Source: Alicyclobacillus sp.
GTDB taxonomy: Bacteria > Bacillota > Bacilli > Alicyclobacillales > Alicyclobacillaceae
Reading direction: 5' to 3'
Length of the DNA stretch: 38,012 nt
NCBI GenBank assembly: GCA_023511725.1
Contig: JAIMAY010000025.1
Span: 1-38,012, forward strand
Shown here: positions 9,594 through 18,579 of the stretch, piece by piece
How the letters are laid out: each line of letters starts with the position of its first letter
Position numbering within the stretch: the stretch's first letter is position 1
Notes under the pieces: model-generated
The model's database searches: none
Told to the model about the DNA's origin: nothing
What the model saw: the letters and a program-made list of their open reading frames with translations, nothing else
Program-made: the position numbers and the translations under genes

Positions 9594-12500
9594 GTGGCCG
9601 TAAAATCCATCAAAGTGAAACTGATGCTAGCGAGTCGACCCGACGTACGCGAAGGCATCTGGTGCCTACATCAAGCCATCAACGCGGGTGTACGGTATTA
9701 CACCGAGTGGCTCGCGCTTCTGCGACAAGAAAACCTGTACAGGCATGGCGCTGACGGCAAGCAGGAACTCTTCATGTCTGCTCAGCAATGTCGTGAAGAA
9801 TTACTGCGGCGACTGCGAGACAGGCAGCAAAGGAACGGACACAAAGGGGACCTGGGCACGGACAATGAGCTACTTCGCATCGCGCGCCGGTTGTATGAAA
9901 TACTCGTGCCGGAGTCCGTGGGTGGAAAAGGCGATGCGCAGATGCTTTCTCGGCGTTTTTTGAGTCCCCTGACGGATCCGAACTCTGAAGGCGGGAAAGG
10001 CACCTCCAAATCCGGACGCAAGCCGAAGTGGGTATTGCTTAAGGAGGCGGGGGACCCCACGTGGGTAGAGGCTAAGGCCAGGTACGAAGCGAGTAAAGCT
10101 TCCGATCCAACCAAAGACGTGTTGGAGGGGCTAGAAACCTACGGGCTCAAGCCATTGATGGATGTTTTTACTGAAACGTGGAAGGAAATCCGATGGAGAC
10201 CATTGGGCAAACGCCAGGGCGTCCGCAAATGGGACAGGGACATGTTCCAGCAGGCGCTCGAACGTCTCATGTCTTGGGAGGCATGGAATCAACGTGTAGG
10301 AGAAGAGTACGCCAAACTCGTAGTAGCGCGGGATGATCGCGAGGAGAACTTCTCCAGTCAGCGGCATTTGGTGGAGTTGGCACGGCGACTTGAGGAGGAC
10401 CTAAAGACTTCCTCGTTGGGTTTTGCTGCGAAATCCGCTCAGGCTCATCGCATTACAATGCGCGCCCTCAGAGGTCTGGAGGACATTATTCCGGCTTGGA
10501 CGAAAATGTCGGATCAGGAGCCTATGGACGCCTTTGACGATGTGATCAAACAGAAGCAGGCGAAAGATCCGCGTAGGTTCGGTTCTCATGATCTCTTTTA
10601 TAAACTCGCAGAGCCTCCCTATCGTCCCCTATGGAGGGAGGATCCTAGATTTCTGAGACGTTGGGCGGAATATAATGCTATTCTTAACAAGTTAGACAAG
10701 GCGAAGCAGTTTGCAACGTTTACCCTACCAGATGCCTGTTCTAATCCCGTCTGGGCCAGGTTCGAGAACGCAGAGGGGACGAACATTGTAACCTATTCAT
10801 TCCAATTTGACCACGATGGACCTGGTCGCCATGCGGTCGTTTTCGAGCGAATGATTGTCATGCAAGATGGACAGCCGACTGAAGCCGACAATGTCGTTGT
10901 ACCAGTTGCGCCGTCCAAGCAACTCAGTGCAATCCGCGCCGCAGGAACGGATTCTCCCATTACAATCGCACTTGACGACCCCGCTGCCCCTGGGGAATTT
11001 CATGGCGAGTTTGGTGGAGCAAAGATCCAGTATAAGCGTGCCCTGCTGGAGCGTGTGGGCAGGCAACGTAAGCATCCGCGTAACTGGGGTGCCCTCGACC
11101 CCGGTGTCGTGTCGGGCCGGGTACGTGACGTTTACTTGAATCTCAGTATCCGTGTAGCAAGCCAGTCTGAAGCCTCGGGGGCCCGCAGACCTCCTTATGC
11201 GGCACTATTTAAGATTGCTGAAGGAACGCGACGGGTGACCGTTGACTATGGTCAGCTGGGCAAGTACCTGGAACAGCATCCTGACCGCGGGATCCTCGGA
11301 GCACAGGGCCTGCACAGTGGTTTGCGAGTCATGAGTGTCGATCTCGGCCTGCGTACGGCAGCATCCATTTCCGTGTTTCGCTTAGCCAAGAGGCGTGAGG
11401 TCCAGCCAACGGACTCATCGTTGCAATACGACGTACACAACTGCGACGACCTCGTGGCCGTGCATGAGCGCTCCTACCTCATTCGTCTTCCGGGTGAGGT
11501 GGAGACCAAACGGGTCCGCCAGATTCGCGAAGCACGGATGGAGCGTTTGAATCGTCTTCGTGCGCAGTTGGCAGCATTGCGAATGCTTGTCCGCGTAGGG
11601 GTGAGCGACGAGCAAACCAAGCAGCGGAATTTGGAGCGGTTACGTGGGTATTTAGGGCGTGGGGTTCATCGGCTGCCCGAGGAGTGGTTCACCATGCTGA
11701 ACGACTCTGTAGCCCTGCTCGAACGGAAGTCCACTCTCCGAGGGGACGCGTGGGTCCGCATGGTCCAAGCATCAATCAGGCCATTGTGGCGCGCCCTCGC
11801 GAAAGAGGTAAGCGCATGGCGACGGGAGGTACGAAACGGTCCGAAGGTGAAAATCAAGGGGCCGGCCCTCGATGTACCAGGTGGTCAGTCGCTAGCACAG
11901 TTGGAGTACCTTGAACGTCAATACAGGTTTTTGCGCAGTTGGAGTTCTTTCTCGGTTGCCGCAGGACAAGTCGTGCGTGCAGAACGTGATTCGCGCTTTG
12001 CGGTGTCGCTACGTCAGCATTTGGATAACGCGAGACGGGACCGCTTAAAAAAGCTTGCTGATCGTATCCTGATGGAGGCCCTTGGTTACGTGTACGTGAC
12101 AGACGGCCGGCGCGCAGGCACGTGGCAGGCGCAGTACCCCCCGTGCCAACTGATTTTGCTGGAGGAACTCAGTGAATACCGGTTTAGTAACGACAGGCCA
12201 CCGAGTGAGAACCAGCAACTGAGGGTATGGAGCCATCGCGGCGTTCTTGCGGAGTTGGTCAGTCAGGCACAAATGCATGACGTCCTTGTAGGAACCATTC
12301 CTGCAGCGTTCTCTTCCCGGTTCGATGCAAAAACTGGGGCACCTGGCGTTCGGTGCCGTCGGGTGCCGGTCGTCATGCGGGGGCCATTGCCTGCTTGGCT
12401 GGTTCGTTACATCGAAAAGGAGAAGATCGCCCTCGAACAGCTTTATCCCGGACAACTTGTACCGACCGGTGATGGCGAATTCCTTGTCTCACCTGCAGGG

Positions 12501-12977
12501 AAAGGAGACGCAGGGGTACGAGTTGTCCATGCGGACTTGAATGCCGCGCACAATTTGCAAAAGCGCTTATGGAGTGACTTTGATCTAAGTGACATTCGCG
12601 TACCTTGCACGAAAAAAGAAGCAGGAGCCGCTATGATTGCTGTCCCGCGGAACACTTATGAGCGGATGAAGAACAATTACCAGCGAACGCAGTTTGTGTC
12701 GCAAGACGGTGTTGTATTTGAGGCACGAAAGAGTACCGATAGAATCAAGCGACAAACAGCAAACGTCGCAGAGGTTACCGTGGAAGAGGTAGAGCAGGGA
12801 ATGTCGACAGGAGATGATGCAACGGCAGACCGCTCCATAGTTCTATTCCGAGATTTGTCCGGCTTTGTAAACGGGGGTCGTTGGACAGAACAGAAAGCGT
12901 TCTGGGCAATGGTGCAGGCGCGGGTGGACAAGCAACTCCAACTGCACTATGCCGCAAAATCGAAGCAGAGGGTCTAA
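9594..12977 (+). CDS. cas12b: CRISPR effector nuclease Cas12b (C2c1)
   Basis: RNA-guided DNA endonuclease of type V-B systems. With crRNA and tracrRNA it cuts double-stranded DNA next to a 5' T-rich PAM using a single RuvC site. The RuvC acids are all present: D583 in 'SVDLGLRTAAS', E857 in 'LLEELSEYRF' and D981 in 'HADLNAAHN'. Long blocks match Alicyclobacillus Cas12b as I recall it, with A. macrosporangiidus closest. The frame is open from TTG 9534, but GTG 9594 gives the family start 'VAVKSIKVKL' and 1127 residues, close to the 1129 of A. acidoterrestris. A GGGGTGGG site precedes it. Codon use and composition are visibly less GC-rich than the housekeeping block. Intact and probably active. 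Confidence 0.97.
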   Translation: MAVKSIKVKLMLASRPDVREGIWCLHQAINAGVRYYTEWLALLRQENLYRHGADGKQELFMSAQQCREELLRRLRDRQQRNGHKGDLGTDNELLRIARRLYEILVPESVGGKGDAQMLSRRFLSPLTDPNSEGGKGTSKSGRKPKWVLLKEAGDPTWVEAKARYEASKASDPTKDVLEGLETYGLKPLMDVFTETWKEIRWRPLGKRQGVRKWDRDMFQQALERLMSWEAWNQRVGEEYAKLVVARDDREENFSSQRHLVELARRLEEDLKTSSLGFAAKSAQAHRITMRALRGLEDIIPAWTKMSDQEPMDAFDDVIKQKQAKDPRRFGSHDLFYKLAEPPYRPLWREDPRFLRRWAEYNAILNKLDKAKQFATFTLPDACSNPVWARFENAEGTNIVTYSFQFDHDGPGRHAVVFERMIVMQDGQPTEADNVVVPVAPSKQLSAIRAAGTDSPITIALDDPAAPGEFHGEFGGAKIQYKRALLERVGRQRKHPRNWGALDPGVVSGRVRDVYLNLSIRVASQSEASGARRPPYAALFKIAEGTRRVTVDYGQLGKYLEQHPDRGILGAQGLHSGLRVMSVDLGLRTAASISVFRLAKRREVQPTDSSLQYDVHNCDDLVAVHERSYLIRLPGEVETKRVRQIREARMERLNRLRAQLAALRMLVRVGVSDEQTKQRNLERLRGYLGRGVHRLPEEWFTMLNDSVALLERKSTLRGDAWVRMVQASIRPLWRALAKEVSAWRREVRNGPKVKIKGPALDVPGGQSLAQLEYLERQYRFLRSWSSFSVAAGQVVRAERDSRFAVSLRQHLDNARRDRLKKLADRILMEALGYVYVTDGRRAGTWQAQYPPCQLILLEELSEYRFSNDRPPSENQQLRVWSHRGVLAELVSQAQMHDVLVGTIPAAFSSRFDAKTGAPGVRCRRVPVVMRGPLPAWLVRYIEKEKIALEQLYPGQLVPTGDGEFLVSPAGKGDAGVRVVHADLNAAHNLQKRLWSDFDLSDIRVPCTKKEAGAAMIAVPRNTYERMKNNYQRTQFVSQDGVVFEARKSTDRIKRQTANVAEVTVEEVEQGMSTGDDATADRSIVLFRDLSGFVNGGRWTEQKAFWAMVQARVDKQLQLHYAAKSKQRV

Positions 12978-12999
12978 CGTCATAAAAATGGTATAAACG

Positions 13000-13056
13000 C
13001 CCCTCGTCTTTCCGAGACTAAGAATTGTCACCAAACGCATGTCCCGAGACGAGGGG
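13000..13056 (+). promoter_or_regulatory. Inverted repeat masking the cas4-cas1 ribosome-binding site
   Basis: CCCCTCGTCT (13000-13009) is perfectly complementary to AGACGAGGGG (13047-13056), a ten-pair stem with a 37-base loop. The right arm contains the GAGGGG ribosome-binding site of cas4-cas1. The left arm can instead fold locally (CTCG/CGAG, 13002-13015), which would free that site. A TATAAA-like box at 12992-12997 lies just upstream but without a good -35. Confidence 0.6.
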
Positions 13057-13064
13057 TGATTCCC

Positions 13065-14756
13065 GTGAGCGCGATTCCTATTCGTATGCTGAATGAGCTT
13101 GTATACTGCGAACGTCTCTTTCATCTCATGCACGTGCAAGGGCTGTTCGAACCATCCGCGGATACGATAGAGGGGAGTTTCCAGCACCGGCGCGCAGAAC
13201 TTCGGCAGCGTCCATCGGACGTAGGTGCCGATGCGTGGGAAGAGGCACCCCAAAGTCTTTATTTGGGAGACGAAGAGCTTGGAATTATCGGAAAGTTGGA
13301 TGCGATAAGGCGCAAAGAAGATGGAACTTGGGAGCCCGTGGAATCGAAGCATGCGAGTTCTCCTAAGGAGAATGACACGTTCCGCATGGGCGAATGGGTT
13401 TTGAACGGTGGAGCATGGCCCAATGATCAGGTACAGCTCTGTGCACAGGGACTCCTACTGCGAGCAAATGGATTTCCGTCGACGAGCGGCCGCATCTTCT
13501 ATAGAGGCAACCGCAAGAGTGTACGTGTCGCATTTACCGAGCCACTGATTCAATTTACACTATCCGTGATCCGGCGGGCCCACGAATTGGAGCATGAGCC
13601 GATGCCATTGCCGTTAAGGCAGTCCAACAGGTGCTTTCGGTGTTCACTGAACGCTATCTGTCTGCCTGATGAGACATTGCACTTACTAGGTTCTGTGGAG
13701 GAAGAGGGCGAGACGCCGCCGAAGATTCGAGACATTGTGCCTCGGCGAGATGACCTCGCAACGGTGTACGTGACGGGGCATGGGACGAGGGTCGGCAAAT
13801 CCGGCTTCGAGGTGACCATCGTTCAACCGGACGGCGATAAAACCACGTTGCCTATGAAGGACGTTCGTCACATCTCATTGTTCGGCAATGTTCAAATTTC
13901 CACGCAGCTCATTCATGAGTGTCTAGAGCAGGGTATATCGGTGAGCTATCTAACGGCGGCTGGGCGTCTACTAGGCATGGCCCATCCCATCAACACAAAA
14001 AATGTCCTTGTGCGGCAAGCGCAATTTCGCCGCTTTGACGACGAGCAAACTCGGCTTCGCCTGGCCCAAGCCATCGTGAGGGCCAAGATTCTTAATCAAA
14101 GAACTCTCCTGAGGAGAAACGGCAGCGGAGTGAAAAGGGACGTGCTGCAAAAGCTCAAGGAGGCCGCGGATCGGACGTCGATAACGGGCGAGATTGGGTC
14201 CCTCTTGGGAATCGAGGGATGGGCCGCGAAATTGTACATTGAACACTTTCCTTCTATGCTCAAGGTTGCAGGTGCCCCTCCCGGACAGGTTGTGATGAAT
14301 GGGCGCAACCGTCGGCCGCCGAAAGACCCAGTCAACGCGCTCTTGTCACTCGCCTATTCCTTGCTAGCCCGGGAAGTGTACGCCGCCGTAGTGGCTGTGG
14401 GATTAGATCCACTGTTAGGCTTCTATCACCGGATTGAACCTGGGCGCCCGGCGCTTGTGTTGGATTTGATGGAGCCGTTCCGCCCAATCGTGGCTGACTC
14501 TGTCGTGCTACGGGTACTCAATACCGGGGAGCTTGAATGGTCCGATTTTTACATGGGACCTGAGTCGTGCGCCCTGAAAGACAAGGGAAGGAAGACTTTC
14601 TTTCTTGCATTTGAGCGTCGCATGCATGAGATGGTCACGCACCCCGTGTTTGGGTATCGGATGAGTTACCGGAGGATTCTGGAGTTGGAGGTTCGCCTTC
14701 TGTCGCGATTTTTAATGGGGGAATTCCCGGAGTATCGACCCCTGGTGACACGGTGA
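13065..14756 (+). CDS. cas4-cas1: Cas4-Cas1 fusion protein
   Basis: Spacer-acquisition protein that joins PAM-aware pre-spacer processing (Cas4) with integration (Cas1); the fusion is usual for type V-B. The Cas4 part (about residues 1-205) has the four iron-sulfur cysteines C15, C190, C193 and C199 and nuclease residues D79 ('GKLDAI'), E93 and K95 ('VESKHA'). The Cas1 part (about 220-563) has E384 ('GIEGWAAKLY'), H455 ('GFYHRIEPGRP') and D467 ('VLDLMEPFRP'). GTG 13065 is preferred because GAGGGG is eight bases away; the GTG at 13056 overlaps that site. 563 residues, intact, four bases before cas2. Confidence 0.96.
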   Translation: MSAIPIRMLNELVYCERLFHLMHVQGLFEPSADTIEGSFQHRRAELRQRPSDVGADAWEEAPQSLYLGDEELGIIGKLDAIRRKEDGTWEPVESKHASSPKENDTFRMGEWVLNGGAWPNDQVQLCAQGLLLRANGFPSTSGRIFYRGNRKSVRVAFTEPLIQFTLSVIRRAHELEHEPMPLPLRQSNRCFRCSLNAICLPDETLHLLGSVEEEGETPPKIRDIVPRRDDLATVYVTGHGTRVGKSGFEVTIVQPDGDKTTLPMKDVRHISLFGNVQISTQLIHECLEQGISVSYLTAAGRLLGMAHPINTKNVLVRQAQFRRFDDEQTRLRLAQAIVRAKILNQRTLLRRNGSGVKRDVLQKLKEAADRTSITGEIGSLLGIEGWAAKLYIEHFPSMLKVAGAPPGQVVMNGRNRRPPKDPVNALLSLAYSLLAREVYAAVVAVGLDPLLGFYHRIEPGRPALVLDLMEPFRPIVADSVVLRVLNTGELEWSDFYMGPESCALKDKGRKTFFLAFERRMHEMVTHPVFGYRMSYRRILELEVRLLSRFLMGEFPEYRPLVTR

Positions 14757-14760
14757 TCCC

Positions 14761-15054
14761 ATGCGACGGTATGTGTTGGTCAGCTACGATGTGAGTGATC
14801 CCAAACGGTGGCGACGTGTGTACAAAATCATGCGCGGGCACGGCACGCACGTACAGTATTCGGTATTTCTTTGTCAGCTTACGGAGCAGGATGAAGTCGC
14901 TCTCCGGTGCAGTCTTGCTGAGGTGATTCACCCGTCAGTCGATCAGGTACTCTTCGCGCGTCTCGGCCCTGTTGATTCAAACCGACTGGAAAAGACCATC
15001 ACGTGTATAGGACGCGACTTCGCGCCGTTGGACCTCAAAGGCTTAGTGTTCTGA
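14761..15054 (+). CDS. cas2: Cas2 adaptation protein
   Basis: A small ferredoxin-fold partner of Cas1 in the integrase complex. The 97-residue protein opens 'MRRYVLVSYDVSDPKRW' with the first-strand aspartate (D10) of the family, and continues with the conserved 'GTHVQYSVFLCQL' strand. It starts at ATG 14761, four bases after the Cas4-Cas1 stop, so translation is likely coupled. The tracrRNA promoter begins 34 bases after its stop codon. Confidence 0.96.
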   Translation: MRRYVLVSYDVSDPKRWRRVYKIMRGHGTHVQYSVFLCQLTEQDEVALRCSLAEVIHPSVDQVLFARLGPVDSNRLEKTITCIGRDFAPLDLKGLVF

Positions 15055-15087
15055 ATGTCTTGGGTGATTCGGGGACTAAAAAACCTG

Positions 15088-15117
15088 TTGACTGAACGTT
15101 GGGCCAAAAGGTATACT
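15088..15117 (+). promoter_or_regulatory. sigma-A promoter of the tracrRNA
   Basis: TTGACT at 15088-15093 and TATACT at 15112-15117 are 18 bases apart. Transcription should begin around 15124-15127, matching the 5' end expected by comparison with the A. acidoterrestris tracrRNA. Confidence 0.8.
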
Positions 15118-15123
15118 CAAATT

Positions 15124-15269
15124 GCCGATCTAAAGGACGGCATGTTCAACGGGATGTGCCAATGCACTCTTTCCAGGAGTGAACACCCCGTTGGCTTCGA
15201 TACGACCGCCCGCCCAACGGTCCGACTTCGAGCGCCGGCTCAGGACAGAAATCCTGGTCGGCGCTCGAA
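15124..15269 (+). ncRNA. Type V-B tracrRNA
   Basis: The sequence from about 15127 follows the known Cas12b tracrRNA closely. CAACGGG (15147-15153) pairs with CCCGTTG (15187-15193), with inner stems GTG/CAC and CACTC/GAGTG around a TTTCCAG loop. Next come GGCTTC and a 22-base anti-repeat (15205-15226) complementary to the first 22 bases of the CRISPR repeat at 21 of 22 positions; the exception is an A opposite C. Directly behind is an 11-pair perfect stem (15227-15237 with 15259-15269) that may mark the 3' end, although no T-tract follows. It is transcribed in the same direction as the array. The 3' end is uncertain: 15226 for the minimal RNA, 15269 with the hairpin. Confidence 0.9.
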
Positions 15270-15407
15270 ACGTTGATGCAGCGCGGGCTTAACGGGAAGT
15301 GTGCGCATGTACAACGTACTTCGAACAGTGCTCGTTTCCCTCCTTCCGGACGTCGCTCGAAATCCATTGCGGAATGCCTTGCTGCACAAGGGATGCGAGC
15401 ACCTGCT
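15270..15407 (+). other. CRISPR leader region
   Basis: 138 bases between the tracrRNA hairpin and the first repeat. By polarity (intact first repeat here, degenerate last repeat at the far end) this is the leader, the site where new spacers enter. I see no strong promoter in it, so the array may be read from the tracrRNA promoter or a weak internal one. Confidence 0.65.
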
Positions 15408-16228
15408 GTCGGACCGTCGGGCGGGCGGTCTGAGAAGTGGCACTTCATGGGCACGCATGATGTCATGCCGCATCACACGTCGGACCGTCGGGCGGGCGGT
15501 CTGAGAAGTGGCACTTCTCGGTAACCGTCGCTTGGATGCAGGCTCCACCGTCGGACCGTCGGGCGGGCGGTCTGAGAAGTGGCACGGTGAGAGTCTTCTG
15601 GTTGATGCCGAAGCTCTGAAGTCGGACCGTCGGGCGGGCGGTCTGAGAAGTGGCACATAATAGAAGCGTTCTCAGTTCTCGCGGGATAGGAGAGTCGGAC
15701 CGTCGGGCGGGCGGTCTGAGAAGTGGCACGCGCATCAAGCGCGGGAGGTCCTTTGCGTGGTTACCGTCGGACCGTCGGGCGGGCGGTCTGAGAAGTGGCA
15801 CTTGTCGAGTGCCTTGTCGTCCGATTGCAGCGTCTGCGTCGGACCGTCGGGCGGGCGGTCTGAGAAGTGGCACTGTTATGTCGTGATGCGGTTCTCTAGG
15901 GCGCGTGGGTCGGACCGTCGGGCGGGCGGTCTGAGAAGTGGCACCACCTTGTCGCACCTCGCCCACACAACATTGAACACGGTCGGACCGTCGGGCGGGC
16001 GGTCTGAGAAGTGGCACGCGACCCAATCCACGCGCAGAACAATGCGGTCAATCGTCGGACCGTCGGGCGGGCGGTCTGAGAAGTGGCACCAGGGCGCATT
16101 TTGGGCCAACGGTACTGCCAGCCGCGGTCGGACCGTCGGGCGGGCGGTCTGAGAAGTGGCACCCCAGGGCGGGACGGTGACAACAACCACAACCACGTCG
16201 GACCGTCGGGCGGTCCGAGAAGTGGCAC
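15408..16228 (+). CRISPR. Type V-B CRISPR array, 12 repeats and 11 spacers
   Basis: Eleven identical 36-base repeats start at 15408, 15479, 15550, 15621, 15694, 15766, 15838, 15909, 15982, 16054 and 16127. A shortened twelfth lies at 16197-16228. The repeat begins GTCGGACCGTCGGGCGG and ends CTGAGAAGTGGCAC, the 3' end characteristic of Cas12b crRNAs. Spacers in order are 35, 35, 35, 37, 36, 36, 35, 37, 36, 37 and 34 bases long and all different. By eye none matches elsewhere in the window. The repeat orientation means crRNAs are made from the plus strand, same as the cas genes. Confidence 0.99.
16197..16228 (+). repeat. Degenerate terminal CRISPR repeat
   Basis: 32 bases instead of 36: one GGGC unit is lost in the GC-rich middle and TCTGAG has become TCCGAG. 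The 3' part, GAGAAGTGGCAC, is intact. Decay at this end fixes it as the old, leader-distal end. Confidence 0.95.
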
Positions 16229-16459
16229 TAACACTCCGATGTTGGACATCCGAGCACGTTCGGGCCGCACACCATACCTCTCCCTGCTGTCAATCTCCAC
16301 ATCCTCTTTGGCGCCGCTCTCTGTCCTTCACTCCCCCCTCGTTTCAGCCGTCTTTCAGCTACCTCTCAGACCCGTTTCAGTTCCCCCTGCCATACTGGGA
16401 CCATCGCAAACCTGGGCCCGCGTCACGCAAGGTGCCGTCCGAGGCACTGCTACCTCACG
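16229..16459. other. Non-coding stretch after the CRISPR array
   Basis: A pyrimidine-rich stretch on the plus strand (many CTCC and TTTC runs) with no plausible gene, terminator or array remnant. A weak -10-like CATACT near 16391 could serve the next gene. I see no direct repeat matching the tRNA-Arg side that would mark an insertion boundary. Confidence 0.5.
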
Positions 16460-18579
16460 ATGAGCGGCGTGGCTATGAAGAGTGCACTGAATGCGGGACA
16501 GCGGTCCAGGCGGGGAGGGAAGTCTGTGGCAACGAGGCGGTGGAAGTGGCACCACGCGGTACTAGCCGTGATTCTGGTGGTGTCCGCGGTGTTGAACGTG
16601 TGGGGGCTGGAGCGAGAGGGCTACAGCAACGAGTATTACGCGGCAGCAGTCAAATCGATGCTGATGTCGTGGCACAACTTCTTCTTTAATTCATTCGATC
16701 CGAACGGATTCATCACCATCGACAAGCCCCCGGTGGGCTTCTGGATTCAGGCGTTCTTCGCGTGGCTGTTCGGCTTTCATGGATGGGCGTTGATCCTGCC
16801 GCAGGCGTTTGCGGGCGTGGCCTCGGTGGCGGTGTTGTACCACCTGGTGCGCCGTATCTTCGGTGTTCCTGCAGGGCTCATTGCTGCGGCGGTGATGGCG
16901 CTGACTCCTATCGCGGTGGCGGTGGCACGCACGAATCAGGTGGACAGCACGCTTGTCCTCTGCATGCTGCTGACGGCGTGGGCGACGTGGAAGGCGGTGG
17001 AGACGCGGCGTTGGCGGTGGCTGGTGACGGCGGCGGTCCTGGAAGGTATCGGATTCAACATCAAGATGATGGAAGCCTATCTGATCCTCCCGGCCCTGTA
17101 CGTGCTGTTGCTGACAGTTCAGCGTGTGTCGTGGCGGCGCAGGATCGGGATGGCGGCAGTGTTCACCGCCATCATGGCGGCGGTGTCCTTCTCTTGGCCG
17201 ATGGCTGTGGATCTCACGCCGGCGTCGGAGCGGCCCTGGGCCGGCAGCACGGAGACCAACAGCGAGATGGAGCTCATCTTCGGTTACAACGGCATTCAGC
17301 GGCTCACCGGCGACATGAGCGTCGGTGGGGCGCTGTCGAAGGGGGGCGCATCGGCCGGGACCAATGGTCGCAGAACAGCGGCATGCCGGGCGGTACGGGT
17401 TTTGACGGTACCGCGCCGGGCAGCGGTGGACCCAGAGGTGCGGGTCGCGTCGGCGGGATGTTCGGTACCGGAACGCCGGGACCGTTGCGGTTGTTCCGGC
17501 AGGCGCTCAGCGGCCAGATCAGCTGGATGCTGCCGCTGGCTCTGCTCTCGTCGATCCCGCTCCTCCGCCGGTTCCGGCTGCGCAGATCCCTGGACAGGCG
17601 GACGCAGGCGGCGATGTTCTGGCTGGCATGGCTGTTGCCGATGGTCGTCTTCTTCAGCATCGCGGGGTTTTTCCACCAGTACTACCTGGTCACGCTGGCG
17701 CCTGGCATCGCGGCGCTGGTGGGCGCGGGCACGGTGCGCGGCTGGAAGGACTGGCAGGCGCACCGCAAGGGCTGGCGCTGGTTCCTGCCGGCAGCCGGTG
17801 TGCTCAACCTGATGTTTGAGCTGGGGGTGGTCTGGCCGTACACCGGGCTGCGCTGGTCGCTGGTGGTCCTCGCTGTGGGGCTGACTGCTGTTGGCGCGGC
17901 ACTGGTGCTGTGGGCGAAGCGCGCGCCATCGAGGCGGCTGGGTGCGGCGCTGAGCGTGTTGGCGCTGCTCGTGGCACCGGGGTATTGGGCGCTCACGCCA
18001 ATGCTCAACGGTGTGAATGGACAAATGCCGTCCGCGGGACCGGCGGGCGGCAATACCTTCGGAGGTGGGCGTATGGCAATGCGTGCGGGTGCGTACGGTT
18101 TCCCAGACGGCGGCTTCCGCGGCGGCGCGGTGGATGGTGCACCTGGGCCGGCACAGGTGCCCGGCTACGGCGGGGCTTCCCTGCAGGCGCGTACGGGGCC
18201 CGCGGCGGCTTCCCTGCGGGGGCGGACGGTGCGTATGCTGGCTTCTCCGCGCCGGGGGCGGACGGGACGCCGTCTATCGATGGGTTCCAAGGCTTCGCGA
18301 GAGGCGGTAGCGTGCCCAGCGCGCTCCTGACCTACCTTGAGGCGCACTATGCGGGGACGCCAGGGTCGTATCTGGTGGCCGTGCCCAGCATGCAGACGGC
18401 GGTGCCCATCATCCTCGCCACCGGCTTGCCGGTGATGGCGATGGGGGGATTGACGGGATCGGACCCGGCCCTCAGCCTTACCACGCTGGAGCAACTCACG
18501 TCGTCCGGCAAGCTGAAGTACTTCCTCTTGTCCGGCGGCGGGATGGGTGGCCCAGGCGGCGGTGGGAACGCAGAAGTGC
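16460..18579 (+). pseudogene. GT39/YkcB-type membrane glycosyltransferase, frameshifted
   Basis: The reading frame encodes an ArnT/PMT-like multi-span transferase of the YkcB kind, which moves a sugar from a lipid-phosphate donor at the membrane. The N-terminal part ('YSNEYYAAAVKSM', 'FITIDKPPVGFW', 'FGFHGWALILPQ') is in one frame to about 17341. There a run of six G (17341-17346) loses one base, and the membrane domain continues in a second frame. A second one-base loss at GGGG (18172-18175) moves the Gly-rich linker and the C-terminal domain ('VPSMQTAVPIILATGLPVMAMGG', split here by its frame) into a third frame, with a stop at 18606. The C terminus breaks off near 18579. Both lesions sit in G-runs, so a sequencing error is possible, but the truncated end supports true decay. 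Confidence 0.8.

Noticed and set aside
15240..16300. Several frames encoding repeated 'GPSGGRSEKWH' or 'PLLRPPARRSD'
   Set aside because: They are translations of the CRISPR repeats; 36-base repeats keep frames open artificially.
9349..16459. Direct repeats flanking the CRISPR locus, such as a copied tRNA-Arg 3' end
   Set aside because: Both flanks were compared by eye and no shared stretch beyond about seven bases was found.
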